A DNA stretch of 64,000 nt, taken from NCBI GenBank assembly GCA_037953745.1, contig JBAKBP010001398.1, positions 62,001 through 126,000 on the forward strand, written 5' to 3'. This document shows positions 8,842 to 18,475 of the stretch, piece by piece; position 1 is the stretch's first letter, and each line of letters opens with the position of its first letter. The position numbers were made by a program, and so were the translations under genes. Below the pieces are notes generated by a model. That model did not search any database. It was not told the origin of the DNA and saw only the letters and a list, made by a program, of their open reading frames with translations. This DNA comes from Lithodes maja. Taxonomy: Eukaryota > Arthropoda > Malacostraca > Decapoda > Lithodidae.

Positions 8842-11749
8842 TGCTTTAATAAAGATAAAGGGGGGACTGATAAACATTCAATCAGTGGGAAATAAAACCT
8901 TTGAAATTCGAGACTTAATTAATGAGGCAAAATATGATGTACTAGCGGTAACTGAAACATGGCTGAGTGAATACGATACTGCTAAAATACTTGAAATGAC
9001 TCCTTTAACGCATACCTTCTTGCACAATCCACGAAGAGGGAAGGGAGGTGGTGGTGTGGGAATTTTTCTTACAAACACGTTTAAGAAGACGAAAATATGT
9101 AAATCTGCAAGGTTCGGTAGTTTTGAACATATACAGGTGGGCTGTGAGATTGGAGGCTGGAAATGTACTTTTATTGTCGTTTATAGACCTCCAAATTTAA
9201 GTGCCAGTACATTTATTGATGATTTTAGATTATATTTGGAAACAATTGATATGGTTAGTACGAATACATTCGTCTTTGGTGACTTTAATCTGTGGGTGGA
9301 TGTTCCAAATGATTACTATGCTACTATCTTTATAGAATTGATGGAGTCTTTCCACTTGATAAATAAAGTGCATACTGCAACTTCAAGAGGTGGTCATGCA
9401 TTAGACTTGGTTTTTACGAATAGAGAAAGCGATATGATAAATGAGCTGTATGTTGAAGATGAGTGTTGTATTTCGCCGGTCCATAAACTAGTTACTTTTA
9501 ACATGCCGTTTGTAAGTAAACCTAGACAATCTAAGACAATAAAGTGTAGGTCAAAAAGAAAATTTGAGCCACAACTACTAATATCGACTGTTGCGAATGA
9601 AATACTAATTAAGAAAAGAGAACACTGTGCTCACGGTGAATTAACAGATGACTGTACGTCATGTTTCACTAATCTGTATAACAGCATTGCTAGAGAAAAA
9701 TACGAAGATATGTGCCCCATTATTGAAAAGAAAATAGTAATAGTTGATAGTGCGCCGTGGTTTAATGCTGATATTCAAAGAGCAAAAAAGGCCAAGAAGA
9801 AATATGAGAGGCTATGGAGACGTCTACGAACCGAAGAGGCAAGAGATAACTATAAAAGAGCTCGGAATATAGAAAACAGGCTCATTGTGCTTAGAAAACG
9901 TGAATACTATATGAATAAAGCAAAAGAAGCTGGATCTGATATGAATAAGCTGTATGTGGTACTTGACAACTTGACGGGAAACAAGAAGAAAAATAAGTTA
10001 CCAGAAGGGATTCCGGATATGACATTGGCGAATGATTTTTCTGACTTTTTTTGTGATAAAATTAATGCCATTGTTGGAAATTTTGGAGTAGTCGAGACTC
10101 AAGACGTTGCTGCAGCTGAGCCTACTGTGACTAAGTTAACAGAATTTACTATGACGGATCTGAATACAGTTAAATCCATAGTTACGAAAGCAAAACTTAC
10201 CCATTGTAGTAATGATCCTATACCGATACGTGAAATAGTGCACAGTAACAATTTTAACAGTTTTCTGGACATATATGTTGACATAATAAACTGTAGCATT
10301 GCAAATAATGTATTTCCATCGTCTGAAAAGAATGCGATTGTGAAGCCTATTATTAAAGGGAGCCTTGATTCTCAATGCTTGAGCTCTTTTAGGCCTGTTT
10401 CCAATTTAACATTTCTATCAAAAATTATTGAAAATGTAATTCTGGGTCAGTTATGGGATCACTTGAGTTTAGTGAAGGCTCTCCCAGACAACCAGTCCGC
10501 ATATAGAAGACTTTACTCTACGGAAACCACGATGTGCTCAGTGATTAATGATTTACTCGTGCAAATGGACAACGCGAAGTGTGGAATCTTAATTTTGTTG
10601 GACTTGAGTGCCGCGTTCGATACAGTGGTGCATAGCTTACTAATAGAAGACTGTAAAGCTATTGGTATTGATGGTAATGCGCTGGAATACCTTCAAAGTT
10701 ACCTTACTAACAGAACTTATTGTGTGCAAATAAGTAATAAATTCTCAGAGATGAGGCATCTAGAGAGGGGCGTCCCTCAAGGGAGTGTTCTTGGACCAAT
10801 TCTATTCTGTATATATACAATTGCACTATCTAGCATATTAATGAAACATGGAGTGAAATTCAAACTGTTTGCGGATGACACCCAATTCTATCTGGCACTA
10901 AGTGACGTGGTGAATGTTGAGGAGAAGATTAGTGGTTTACTAAAAGACATTGGGAAGTGGATGGAGTCAAAGCAACTGAAATTAAATGAAAATAAAACTG
11001 AATGCCTATTAGTAGGCAGACGGGTGAACCTTGAGAGACTGGGCGTGCAAAGCCTCAATATCAATGATAGTGTGATGACTGTGAGTAGTGTGGTGAAGGA
11101 TTTGGGAGTTTTGGTTGATAGTGAACTGTCATTTAAAAACCAGATTAATCAAACAGTGCGAATCTCTGCCTATCATCTGAGGAATATTGCTTTTGTGAGA
11201 AAATATCTGGATATTAATACAACCAAAATGTTGATCCACAATCATGTAATTAGTAAATTAGACTATTGTAATTCTCTATATTATCGACTACCAAATTACT
11301 TGCTACGAAAACTACAACTTATAATGAATAGAGCAGCAAGATTAATAAAGAGTTTACCATTCCGTGCGAGTATAACGCCGGCATTAATTGACCTGCATTG
11401 GCTGCCGGTGAAAGCGAGGATCATATTCAAACTGTGTGTTATAGTGTATCAAGCTTTGAACTTTGGAAAGCCGGAATATGTGCGAGACTTATTGGAAGAC
11501 TTCAATGTTGGCACTGATATGATGCTGAGACATGGCAACGTGCTGCATCAATTGAATGAGCCACGGTGCAATCATGAATTTGGATTTAGGGCCTTCGAAA
11601 AGAGTGCACCGAGACTTTATAATAATCTACCAGTTAATGTGAAAAGGTGTGCGAACATAAAGGCCTTTAAAAAGTCACTAAAGGCACATTTGTTCAGGGA
11701 GTGTTATGACTTAGAAGATGGCACTGTGAGACAAAACTACAAGTGCTAG
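8831..11749 (+). CDS. LINE B ORF2: apurinic-type endonuclease and reverse transcriptase
   Basis: A 972-residue polyprotein for target-primed reverse transcription: the endonuclease nicks chromosomal DNA and the RT copies element RNA onto the nick. The endonuclease (about 12-245) shows INIQSVGN, the TETW block, YRPP and GDFN. The usual final SDH is replaced by P-V-H (in ISPVHKLV), so the supporting Asp appears to be missing. The RT (about 430-760) shows FRPVSN, DLSAAFDT (about residue 591), GVPQGSVLGP (about 647) and the catalytic FADD (about 679). The C-terminal region has the LDYCNSL and LHWLPV blocks typical of CR1/L2-group LINEs. The ATG lies inside ORF1. The frame is intact, so the copy is recent. 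Confidence 0.9.
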   Translation: MESSALIKIKGGLINIQSVGNKTFEIRDLINEAKYDVLAVTETWLSEYDTAKILEMTPLTHTFLHNPRRGKGGGGVGIFLTNTFKKTKICKSARFGSFEHIQVGCEIGGWKCTFIVVYRPPNLSASTFIDDFRLYLETIDMVSTNTFVFGDFNLWVDVPNDYYATIFIELMESFHLINKVHTATSRGGHALDLVFTNRESDMINELYVEDECCISPVHKLVTFNMPFVSKPRQSKTIKCRSKRKFEPQLLISTVANEILIKKREHCAHGELTDDCTSCFTNLYNSIAREKYEDMCPIIEKKIVIVDSAPWFNADIQRAKKAKKKYERLWRRLRTEEARDNYKRARNIENRLIVLRKREYYMNKAKEAGSDMNKLYVVLDNLTGNKKKNKLPEGIPDMTLANDFSDFFCDKINAIVGNFGVVETQDVAAAEPTVTKLTEFTMTDLNTVKSIVTKAKLTHCSNDPIPIREIVHSNNFNSFLDIYVDIINCSIANNVFPSSEKNAIVKPIIKGSLDSQCLSSFRPVSNLTFLSKIIENVILGQLWDHLSLVKALPDNQSAYRRLYSTETTMCSVINDLLVQMDNAKCGILILLDLSAAFDTVVHSLLIEDCKAIGIDGNALEYLQSYLTNRTYCVQISNKFSEMRHLERGVPQGSVLGPILFCIYTIALSSILMKHGVKFKLFADDTQFYLALSDVVNVEEKISGLLKDIGKWMESKQLKLNENKTECLLVGRRVNLERLGVQSLNINDSVMTVSSVVKDLGVLVDSELSFKNQINQTVRISAYHLRNIAFVRKYLDINTTKMLIHNHVISKLDYCNSLYYRLPNYLLRKLQLIMNRAARLIKSLPFRASITPALIDLHWLPVKARIIFKLCVIVYQALNFGKPEYVRDLLEDFNVGTDMMLRHGNVLHQLNEPRCNHEFGFRAFEKSAPRLYNNLPVNVKRCANIKAFKKSLKAHLFRECYDLEDGTVRQNYKC

Positions 11750-11839
11750 ATGGTTTAAAGGGCAGCTGCGACGAGCGTCACATCTAGTGACGGAGCGCGG
11801 CTGAGAAACTCCACACCAAGTAACAAGCAAGTAACAAGG

Positions 11840-13557
11840 AATGAAGGGGATAGCCCTCAAAATCAAAACCAACTGCCATCTACCACAACCACGGCAGTAC
11901 AGGGTGCTCCAACCACAACCAATCAAGAGACAGGTAGTGCCACTCGGGAAGTATCTGGACTGGTCCCAAGGCAACATATGCATACCGATACAAAGGAAAT
12001 TGCAACATCAATCACCACATCAACACACTCAGGCACACAAGGATCAGCTATACCTGTATGCAGATATCACCTGAAAAGAATGTGCCACTTTGGACTAGTG
12101 GTGGGCGTATCGATACCAAAGTATCGATATTTCCGATACCACCTCTCTACTTGAAAGTATCGATTCTGAAGGTTTGGTATCGAGTATTACGAGTACTTGA
12201 GAAACATATGCAAAATAGTCATGAAATAAATAAAATGTATGCTAAATACTGCAAATAATAGACAATAGTCTATTACTTTTCTACTATAGACCCATTTTGT
12301 TTAGTCATCAAGACTTTAGACTAAATAAAATGGGTCTATAGGCCTAACAGAAAAGTAATAGACTATCATCTATTAGTTTGCTTACTATTATTAATTATTT
12401 TATGGTGCTCTTGTTTTTTGTAAAGTAAGGAGAAATATATGTTCAGTTATTACATAATTAAAACAAAAACATTATCCATAATTCATTACTACACCTGTCT
12501 TACCGTCACTCAAATTAAGTATAATTCTTCATATATCAATATGTGCATCTCCACATGCTATTTTAATAGTAATAGTAATAATATGGGAAGTTATAGTAAT
12601 ATATTAAAATGTAAAGTAAATTGTATTTAATCTTACTAGTAATATACCTGTATACTGTATCATGTGATTGATTTTATGTCTGGTCTTAACACTCTCCGTC
12701 TCATATGACGCTAGAGCGTCATATGATGGTTTTGCCAAAATACTCATATGACGCTAGAGCGTCATATCAACTTATCTTAATACCTCTCTAATAAGTTATA
12801 TGACGCTCTAGCGTCATATTGAACTCGGTAAATTAGGTAAGTTAGATCAAAATCTGTCGAATGGTGGCAGCCCCAAGTTCCTCCGACTTCTAACGGTCCC
12901 TCAGTGAGATTTTAACAGTTGTGGGGATAGTACCGTGTCGTCCGCCTCCTCGTCAGTAAGTTAACTATTTCTGTCTGGGGGGGTTAATATTTGATTACCC
13001 CTGTACTATATTTATGGAAAATACTTACAATAACCGATACTAGAAGCAAAGTACTCAGTATCGGTACTCTATACCACCGATACTGAACTGAAAATACTTG
13101 GTATCGTATCGAAATGAAAGTACTCGTATCACCCATCACTACTTTGGACCAAAAGGTGAACTTAATGGAGTAAAATGCAGATTTGAGCACCCCAAAATTT
13201 GCAACATTATGATCAGAGATGGCAAATGCAGATTTGGTGAAAACTGCAAATACCACCACCCACCCCTCTGCCAGTCATCACTAGAGAGTAAGAAATGCTA
13301 TGATAGCAAATGCTCAGATTTCCATATTAGGGGGACTTGGAGGATAGTCAGAAACAACACAAATGCTAACCAAAAAAACTCCAGTTTTGCGAGGACGAGA
13401 CAGAGAAAGAAGACACTATGGGAAATGGCAGAACAAGATGAACAAAGTGCGAGAATTGGAAGAACAAATAGCCCAGCTAGAGTACCTCCTGTCCTCCCGA
13501 GCGTGGCACAAGGATGTGCTCTACGAGCAACACCAAATATCCCCCGAGGACTACTAG
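11840..13557 (+). pseudogene. LINE A ORF1, 3' half: three CCCH zinc fingers and coiled coil
   Basis: Continues LINE A ORF1 after LINE B. A Gln/Thr/Ser-rich linker (11850-12060) leads to a CCCH finger interrupted by the hAT-like element at 12096-13141. Removing that element and one 8-bp target copy joins the finger in frame. Three fingers then follow: about C-x7-C-x12-C-x3-H, C-x8-C-x5-C-x3-H and C-x8-C-x4-C-x3-H. A run of seven A (about 13372-13378) shifts the frame; beyond it a strongly charged helix (about 13400-13500) ends at TAG 13555-13557. CCCH fingers usually bind RNA, so a role in element RNA binding is inferred. The gene is decayed. Confidence 0.7.
12096..13141 (+). mobile_element. 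hAT-like non-autonomous DNA transposon (1046 bp)
   Basis: Flanked by the perfect 8-bp duplication CTTTGGAC (12088-12095 and 13142-13149). Ends are TAGTGGTGGGCG on the left and, inward from the right, TAGTGATGGGTG. An 8-bp duplication with short TAGTG-type ends is characteristic of the hAT superfamily. No transposase is present. The interior holds a roughly 40-bp-arm hairpin (12268-12306 with 12319-12363) and three copies of a TGACGCT/AGCGTCA palindrome at 12702-12725, 12745-12767 and 12798-12819. Confidence 0.85.
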
Positions 13558-14766
13558 GTACACATAGTAGCCCCTCCCCCGTCTTGTTTGCAAACATCCA
13601 AGGTCTTAAAAATAGAACCACAAACAAAGTACCATTTATTAGGGGCCTGCTAGAAGGAAATGCTATATTTGTGGCTCTCACAGAAACCTACATTAACCCT
13701 TGTCTAGCGGGGGGTTTTGGGCTTATTTTGGCATATTCAGGCCCTCCTGAATGATAAATCAAGTATCTGCATGAAAAGAAATGTATTCAGCAAAAAACTA
13801 GGTGCTAAAAGCTTCAAAATGAGACCAGAACGAGCTACGTAGCACTTGTGGTTCTCATACAGTGGTAGCAGTAACATGGGAGTTTAGCGTATAGCGGCAT
13901 ATTTTTCCCAGCTATGCTCACTACTGGCTACACTGCCGGCCTCTCGAGAACACAGGGAACATGAGTTAATGGGCGGCGGTAAGCCCTGGGTGTCGGCTGT
14001 CTGGCCCGCTGCGCTCCCGGCCATTTGCACTCGATTTTAACCCTTTAAAAGCCTTAATAATGCTCCTAACTTGCTGCAAATTGGAGGCGGACTTAAGTCC
14101 GCCCCCGATCTTTAAGGGGTTAAAGATCAGGCAGATAGTGAAGTATGGATTCCTGGTTATAACCTACATAGGGCGGACAGAACGCATAGACCTCGTGGAG
14201 GTGTAGCCTTGTAAATTCATGACTTGCTGATATCTACTGAATTTCTAAATAACAGTAATGAAGTAGTGGAAATACTTGGAGTTAAAATAGAATCCCTAAA
14301 CCTAGCAGTTATTGTCACATACAGACCTCCTGACTCATCCTTAGAAGAATTCAAAACCCAGATCAACATGATAAAATCAGAAGTGATAGCCCTGGGAAAC
14401 CCGACACCAAATATTATGTGGTTAGGAGATTTTAACCTTCCAAACATCAAGTGGAGGCAACTAGAAGACCAAATAGTGTCGTTAATCGCCAGAGAAGCAA
14501 ATGCAAGAGAACTATTTAAACTTTGCAACTTTTTTAGTCTTAACCAGCATATTACCGAACCCACACGTGAAAACAATATCTTAGACCTTGTCTTCACTAA
14601 TAATGACATCCTAGTACACAGTGTTAACATATCGGACACAACATACTTAGATCATAAATTAATTGAGATCAAAACAACCCTAGCATGTGTACAGAACACC
14701 TCAGAAACTAGACCAAAAACTGGTCCATTCAGCAAATTTAACTTCAATAGCAAAAATATTAGGTAG
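13558..14766 (+). pseudogene. LINE A ORF2, endonuclease domain, interrupted
   Basis: N-terminal endonuclease of LINE A ORF2, in the -1 frame relative to the end of ORF1. Visible blocks are FANIQGLKN (active-site Asn), LTETYI (cut by T2 at a TTAA), GGVAL followed by an in-frame TAA near 14212, VTYRPP, LGDFNLP, EPTRENNILDLVFTN and YLDHKLIEI in place of the usual SDH block. Removing T2 (13697-14119) restores the frame. The frame stops at 14764-14766, upstream of the RT. Decayed, not functional. Confidence 0.75.
13697..14119 (+). mobile_element. TTAA-flanked element T2, copy 2 (423 bp)
   Basis: Flanked by TTAA (13693-13696 and 14120-14123), with ends CCCTTGTCTAGCGGGG and CTTTAAGGGG. It interrupts the TETYI block of the LINE A endonuclease; excision leaving one TTAA restores that frame exactly, so the insertion point is certain. 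It is closely similar to the copy at 3152-3572. Confidence 0.85.
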
Positions 14767-16980
14767 GAAGAGGTAAACCAAGAAATGGAGGAAATGGACT
14801 GGGAAGATTTAATGAACAACCGGACACCATCAGAATGCCTAGTCCTATTAACGGAAACCATGACCCAAATCTGTAGCCACCACATACCAGAAAGACAAAC
14901 AAGACGAAGAAGCAAACAAGAACGGGAAAGAAGGAAGCTGTACAGATGAAGAAAATTACTAACACAAAGACGCACACAACAAAATCTACAGGAAAGACAA
15001 AAGGTCAAAATAGATAGAGAAATTGTGGAAATTGAACAACGACTAAGAATCTCCTATGAGCTACAACAAATAGAAGAGGAGAGAAATTGTGGAAATTGAA
15101 CAACGACTAAGAATCTCCTATGAGCTACAACAAATAGAAGAGGAGAGCAAAGCTATTGCAAGCATAAAGGAAAACTCCAAGTACTTTTTTTCATACGCTA
15201 AACATAAGACTAAAACCACATCAAACATCGGCCCACTAAGTAAAGATGATGGGTCATTCACAGGGGACAAAAAGGAAATGAGTGAACTATTACGTCTACA
15301 GTATGAAACAGTCTTCAGTAAGCCTGACGAAAACAAAAGCAATCAGAGACCAAAATGAATTTTTCATGAATAATCCCCCCACGGAACCCCCCCCAGATTC
15401 TGGATATTAATTTCGGACCAAAAGACATAGCAGAAGCCATCGCCAACATGCCATCCCACTCGGCACCAGGCCCGGACTCTTGGAGTTCGATCCTAATAAA
15501 GAAATGTAAGGAAAACCTCTCAAAACCCCTGGCTATAATGTGGAGAAGGAGTCTAGACACTGGAGAAATACCGGATAGTTTGAAAAACGCAATAATTGCC
15601 CCTTTGCATAAAGGAGGGAGTAAAGCACTACCAAAAAACTATCGCACAGTAGCTTTGACTTCCCACATCATTAACATTTTCGAGCGAGTCCTGCGAGGCA
15701 AAATCTCAACATTTATGGAAAAAAAATGAACTACACAACACTGGTCAACACGGGTTCAGAGCAGGAAGATCATGTCTCTCGCAACTATTGGAACATTACG
15801 ACAGAATTCTTAAATCCCTAGAAGAAAAGAAAAACGTGGACGTCATTTACACCGATTTTGCTAAGGCATTTGATAAATGTGATCATGGTATTATTGCACA
15901 CAAACTTAAAGCAAAAGGGATAACAGGTAAAATCGGAAGGTGGATATACAACTTCCTCGTGAACCGAAAACAATCGGTAGCAGTAAGCCAAGTAACATCT
16001 GAGCCTTCAGACGTCAAAAGCTCAGTTCCCCAAGGAACAGTACTAGCGCCCCTTCTTTTCCTCATTCTAATAAGTGACAAGATGCCAAATCAAGACACAG
16101 TACAGTATCCTCCTTTGCGGATGACACGAAACTGAGTATGATAGTAAAGACACAGGAAGACACGGGCCGGCTGCAAGAGGACATAAATAAGGTGTTCCAG
16201 TGGACCAGGGAAAATAACATGCAGTTTAATGAAGACAAATTCCAATTAATACGATACGGAGAAGAGGATTTCGTTAAAGAGACCACAAGTTACATAACAG
16301 AATCCAATCATATAATAGAACGTAAAGACAATGTGAAAGACCTTGGGGTGATAATGTCTGAAAATATGGGATTCAAAGAACATAACCAGGACAAAGTTGC
16401 AGCTGCGAAACGGCTAACAGGTTGGATTCTACGTACATTTAAAACTTGCGGTGAATTGCCTATGACAACACTCTTCAAATCCCTGGTGCTACGGCGGCTA
16501 GAATACTGTAACGTATTAACATCCCCATTCAAAGCAGGTGAAATTAATGACTTAGAAAGTGTACAAAGGAACTTCACCTCAGTTATAAACTCAGTAAAAC
16601 AGTTACACTATTGGGAGTGTTTAAAATCACTAAAGCTGTATTCGTTGGAACGTAGAAGGGAACGGTACTTAATAATATATACGTTGAAAATCGCAGAGGG
16701 TTTTGTACCAAATCTACATACCCCAATAGGAATGAAGTTCATTGATAAGAGAGGCTGGGAATGCGATATCCCCAAGATGAAAAATCGGGGTGCTATAGGC
16801 TCTCTGCGAGAGGGCTGGTTATCACATAGAGGAGCATGTCTCTTCAACAAACTCCCGCGGCGAGTAAGAGACAATGAGAGGCGTCTCATTAGACAGCTTC
16901 AAGAGAGCTCTCGATGTCGAACTACAAAAAGTGCCAGACGAGCCCATCTTCGCAAGGGAGCGCTCCGCCTCTTCGAATAG
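14767..16980 (+). pseudogene. LINE A ORF2, reverse transcriptase, frameshifted
   Basis: RT and C-terminal part of LINE A, broken by several frameshifts. A charged linker (14770-15350) contains a 64-bp tandem duplication. RT blocks follow: SAPGPDSW (15460), PLHKGGSKALPKNYR (15600), YTDFAKAFDK (15850), SSVPQGTVLAPLL (16020), and FADDTK (about 16115-16135) split from the next frame by an indel. The C-terminal domain (16138-16980) is open. The 3' UTR ends near 17086 with short AGGT repeats. The blocks fit the CR1/Jockey group of LINEs. The RT catalytic Asp pair is still encoded, but no single frame could give a working enzyme. Confidence 0.75.
15017..15144 (+). repeat. 64-bp tandem duplication inside LINE A ORF2
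   Basis: Two adjacent identical-looking 64-bp copies (15017-15080 and 15081-15144) encode the Glu-rich linker. As 64 is not a multiple of three, the duplication itself shifts the frame. Confidence 0.85.
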
Positions 16981-17089
16981 TCTGCTGCACCAATTCTCAA
17001 ACAATAACGAAGGGCGGTGCGCTCCTTGGTGCCACTAGGAAGAGTGGCGAACTCCACATAGGTGAACATAGGTAGGTAGGTATTAGAAC

Positions 17090-17245
17090 TCCCAGCTAAT
17101 ATACGGTTGGAATGCTTTTATAAATACATAAAACCAAAGTCATCATACTTTTTGTCCATCAGGAACATTCATTATTATTGCAGTTTTGTTTTATATTGAT
17201 GTTTACGGCTTTAACTTCCTTGTAGCCTGAAACTCGCAAGTGGTC
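17090..17245 (-). repeat. Palindromic repeat J, end fragment
   Basis: Contains CCAGCTAATATACGGTTG and ends CTCGCAAGTGGTCAATT, matching the right part of the fuller J copy at 17409-18473. It starts where LINE A ends, so LINE A may have inserted in it or cut it. Confidence 0.5.
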
Positions 17246-17408
17246 AATTAATTGCTTTGGAGTTTAAGGGGGAAGGGATTATTTTATATATATCCGTTTA
17301 TTTATTTATTTATTTACAAACCCATTTTTATACTGTTCTGTATAGAATGTTGCATCTCTTTCATACAAGAAATAGCGAAATAGGGAGTCACAAATAGGGA
17401 GTCAATTT

Positions 17409-18473
17409 GACCACTTGCGAGTTTCGTTCTACAGTGGAGCCCCCATTTTCGCTACACCGGTCTTCGCTGATTCAATTCTTGCGCCACACATCAAATATTC
17501 CCAATTTCAATTCTCGCGCCAAAAGCCTCAATTCTCGCATCAAAATCCCAGGCGAAACCCGAAAAAATAGCAAAAATAACAAAAAACTCGACATAAAACT
17601 AGAAAACAAACAAAAACAATAATTTTGTTTTAACATAACGAAAGAATCTGCCAGGTGCTTGCCGTTTAGAGACGAAATCCGAGTGAATCCGAGATCCGAT
17701 CGTCAAATGCACAAGATGCCGCCATCTTTGTATGACGTCATCACTAAGCAGACGCTTGCAGTTTAGCTTGTATCTGTGTTGACAAAACAACCGTTTGCAA
17801 GCCTTTTTGTGCCTGCCTAGGCATACGCTAGGCCTAAAAATGTTCGCATGATAGAAACAATGCCCCAATCTACAGTATTTATGGTTAGGACTGTGATTTA
17901 GCCATGTCTGCATTATTATTTACAATGCATAAGATTTAGGCCTAGGCTACTTGATGTAGCCTAGACAAAAAACATGTTTTCATAGCCTAACACTGGGAAA
18001 AAGTGCGGTAATTGTTTAGATTTTGGGCCTTTTTTTTTCTAGTTATTAAAAACATATTCTATGGTGTATTATATGATACAGTATAATGCATAAAATTTAA
18101 TTTGTGTACAATAAAACATGTTTTCATAGGCAAAAAATAGAAAAAGACGCAAATTTTGGCATGAGCACGGAACCGATTGAATTTTTCCCATAAGAACAGT
18201 GCCCCGATCTTGGCTGTTTCAATCCTAGCTCTATTTCTGCGGAACCGATTAGCAGCTAGGATGGGGGCTCCACTGTATAAGGAAGTTGGAGTTGTAGATA
18301 TTAACATTTAGCATAATTACCAGCTATAATACGGTTGTAGTTCATATATAAATATATAAAACACAATTCAATATACACTTTAGCCATCAGAAATCTACAT
18401 TATTACTGTATTTCTATTTACTATCAATGTCTACAGCTCCAACTTCCTTATAGCCTGAAACTCGCAAGTGGTC
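17409..18473 (+). repeat. Palindromic repeat J, copy hosting M2
   Basis: Starts GACCACTTGCGAGTTTC and ends with its inverted form; inner arms GGAAGTTGGAGTTGTAGA and the inverted CTACAGCTCCAACTTCC mirror each other. M2 (17432-18275) lies in its left arm. It has no coding capacity. The ends and AT-rich interior suggest a foldback-type MITE of unknown superfamily. Confidence 0.6.
17432..18275 (+). mobile_element. TA-flanked element M2, complete 844-bp copy
   Basis: Terminal inverted repeats CAGTGGAGCCCCCAT with TA flanks (17430-17431 and 18276-18277). It encodes no transposase. A second copy, in opposite orientation, is at 55815-61212, where LINE E interrupts it. CAGT ends plus TA indicate a Tc1/mariner-type non-autonomous element. 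This undisturbed copy shows what the LINE E target looked like. Confidence 0.85.
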
Positions 18474-18475
18474 AA

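Larger units (their letters stand above)
7464..11839 (+). mobile_element. LINE B, nearly full-length CR1/L2-like non-LTR retrotransposon
   Basis: Holds two long intact ORFs (PHD/zinc-knuckle ORF1 and endonuclease-RT ORF2) within LINE A ORF1. The 5' limit is placed near CGTCAGTGTGTAGTCGCGG. The 3' UTR is only about 90 bases and ends with two tandem copies of AAGTAACAAG (11817-11839), a short-repeat tail like those of CR1-type LINEs. A possible AACAA duplication flanks it but is too short to be sure. The lack of frameshifts marks it as much younger than its host LINE A. Confidence 0.85.

Noticed and set aside
13371..13380. A_AAA_AAC-like heptamer inside LINE A ORF1
   Set aside because: A -1 shift there leads to the wrong frame; the coiled coil continues in +1. 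A simple A-run insertion explains it.
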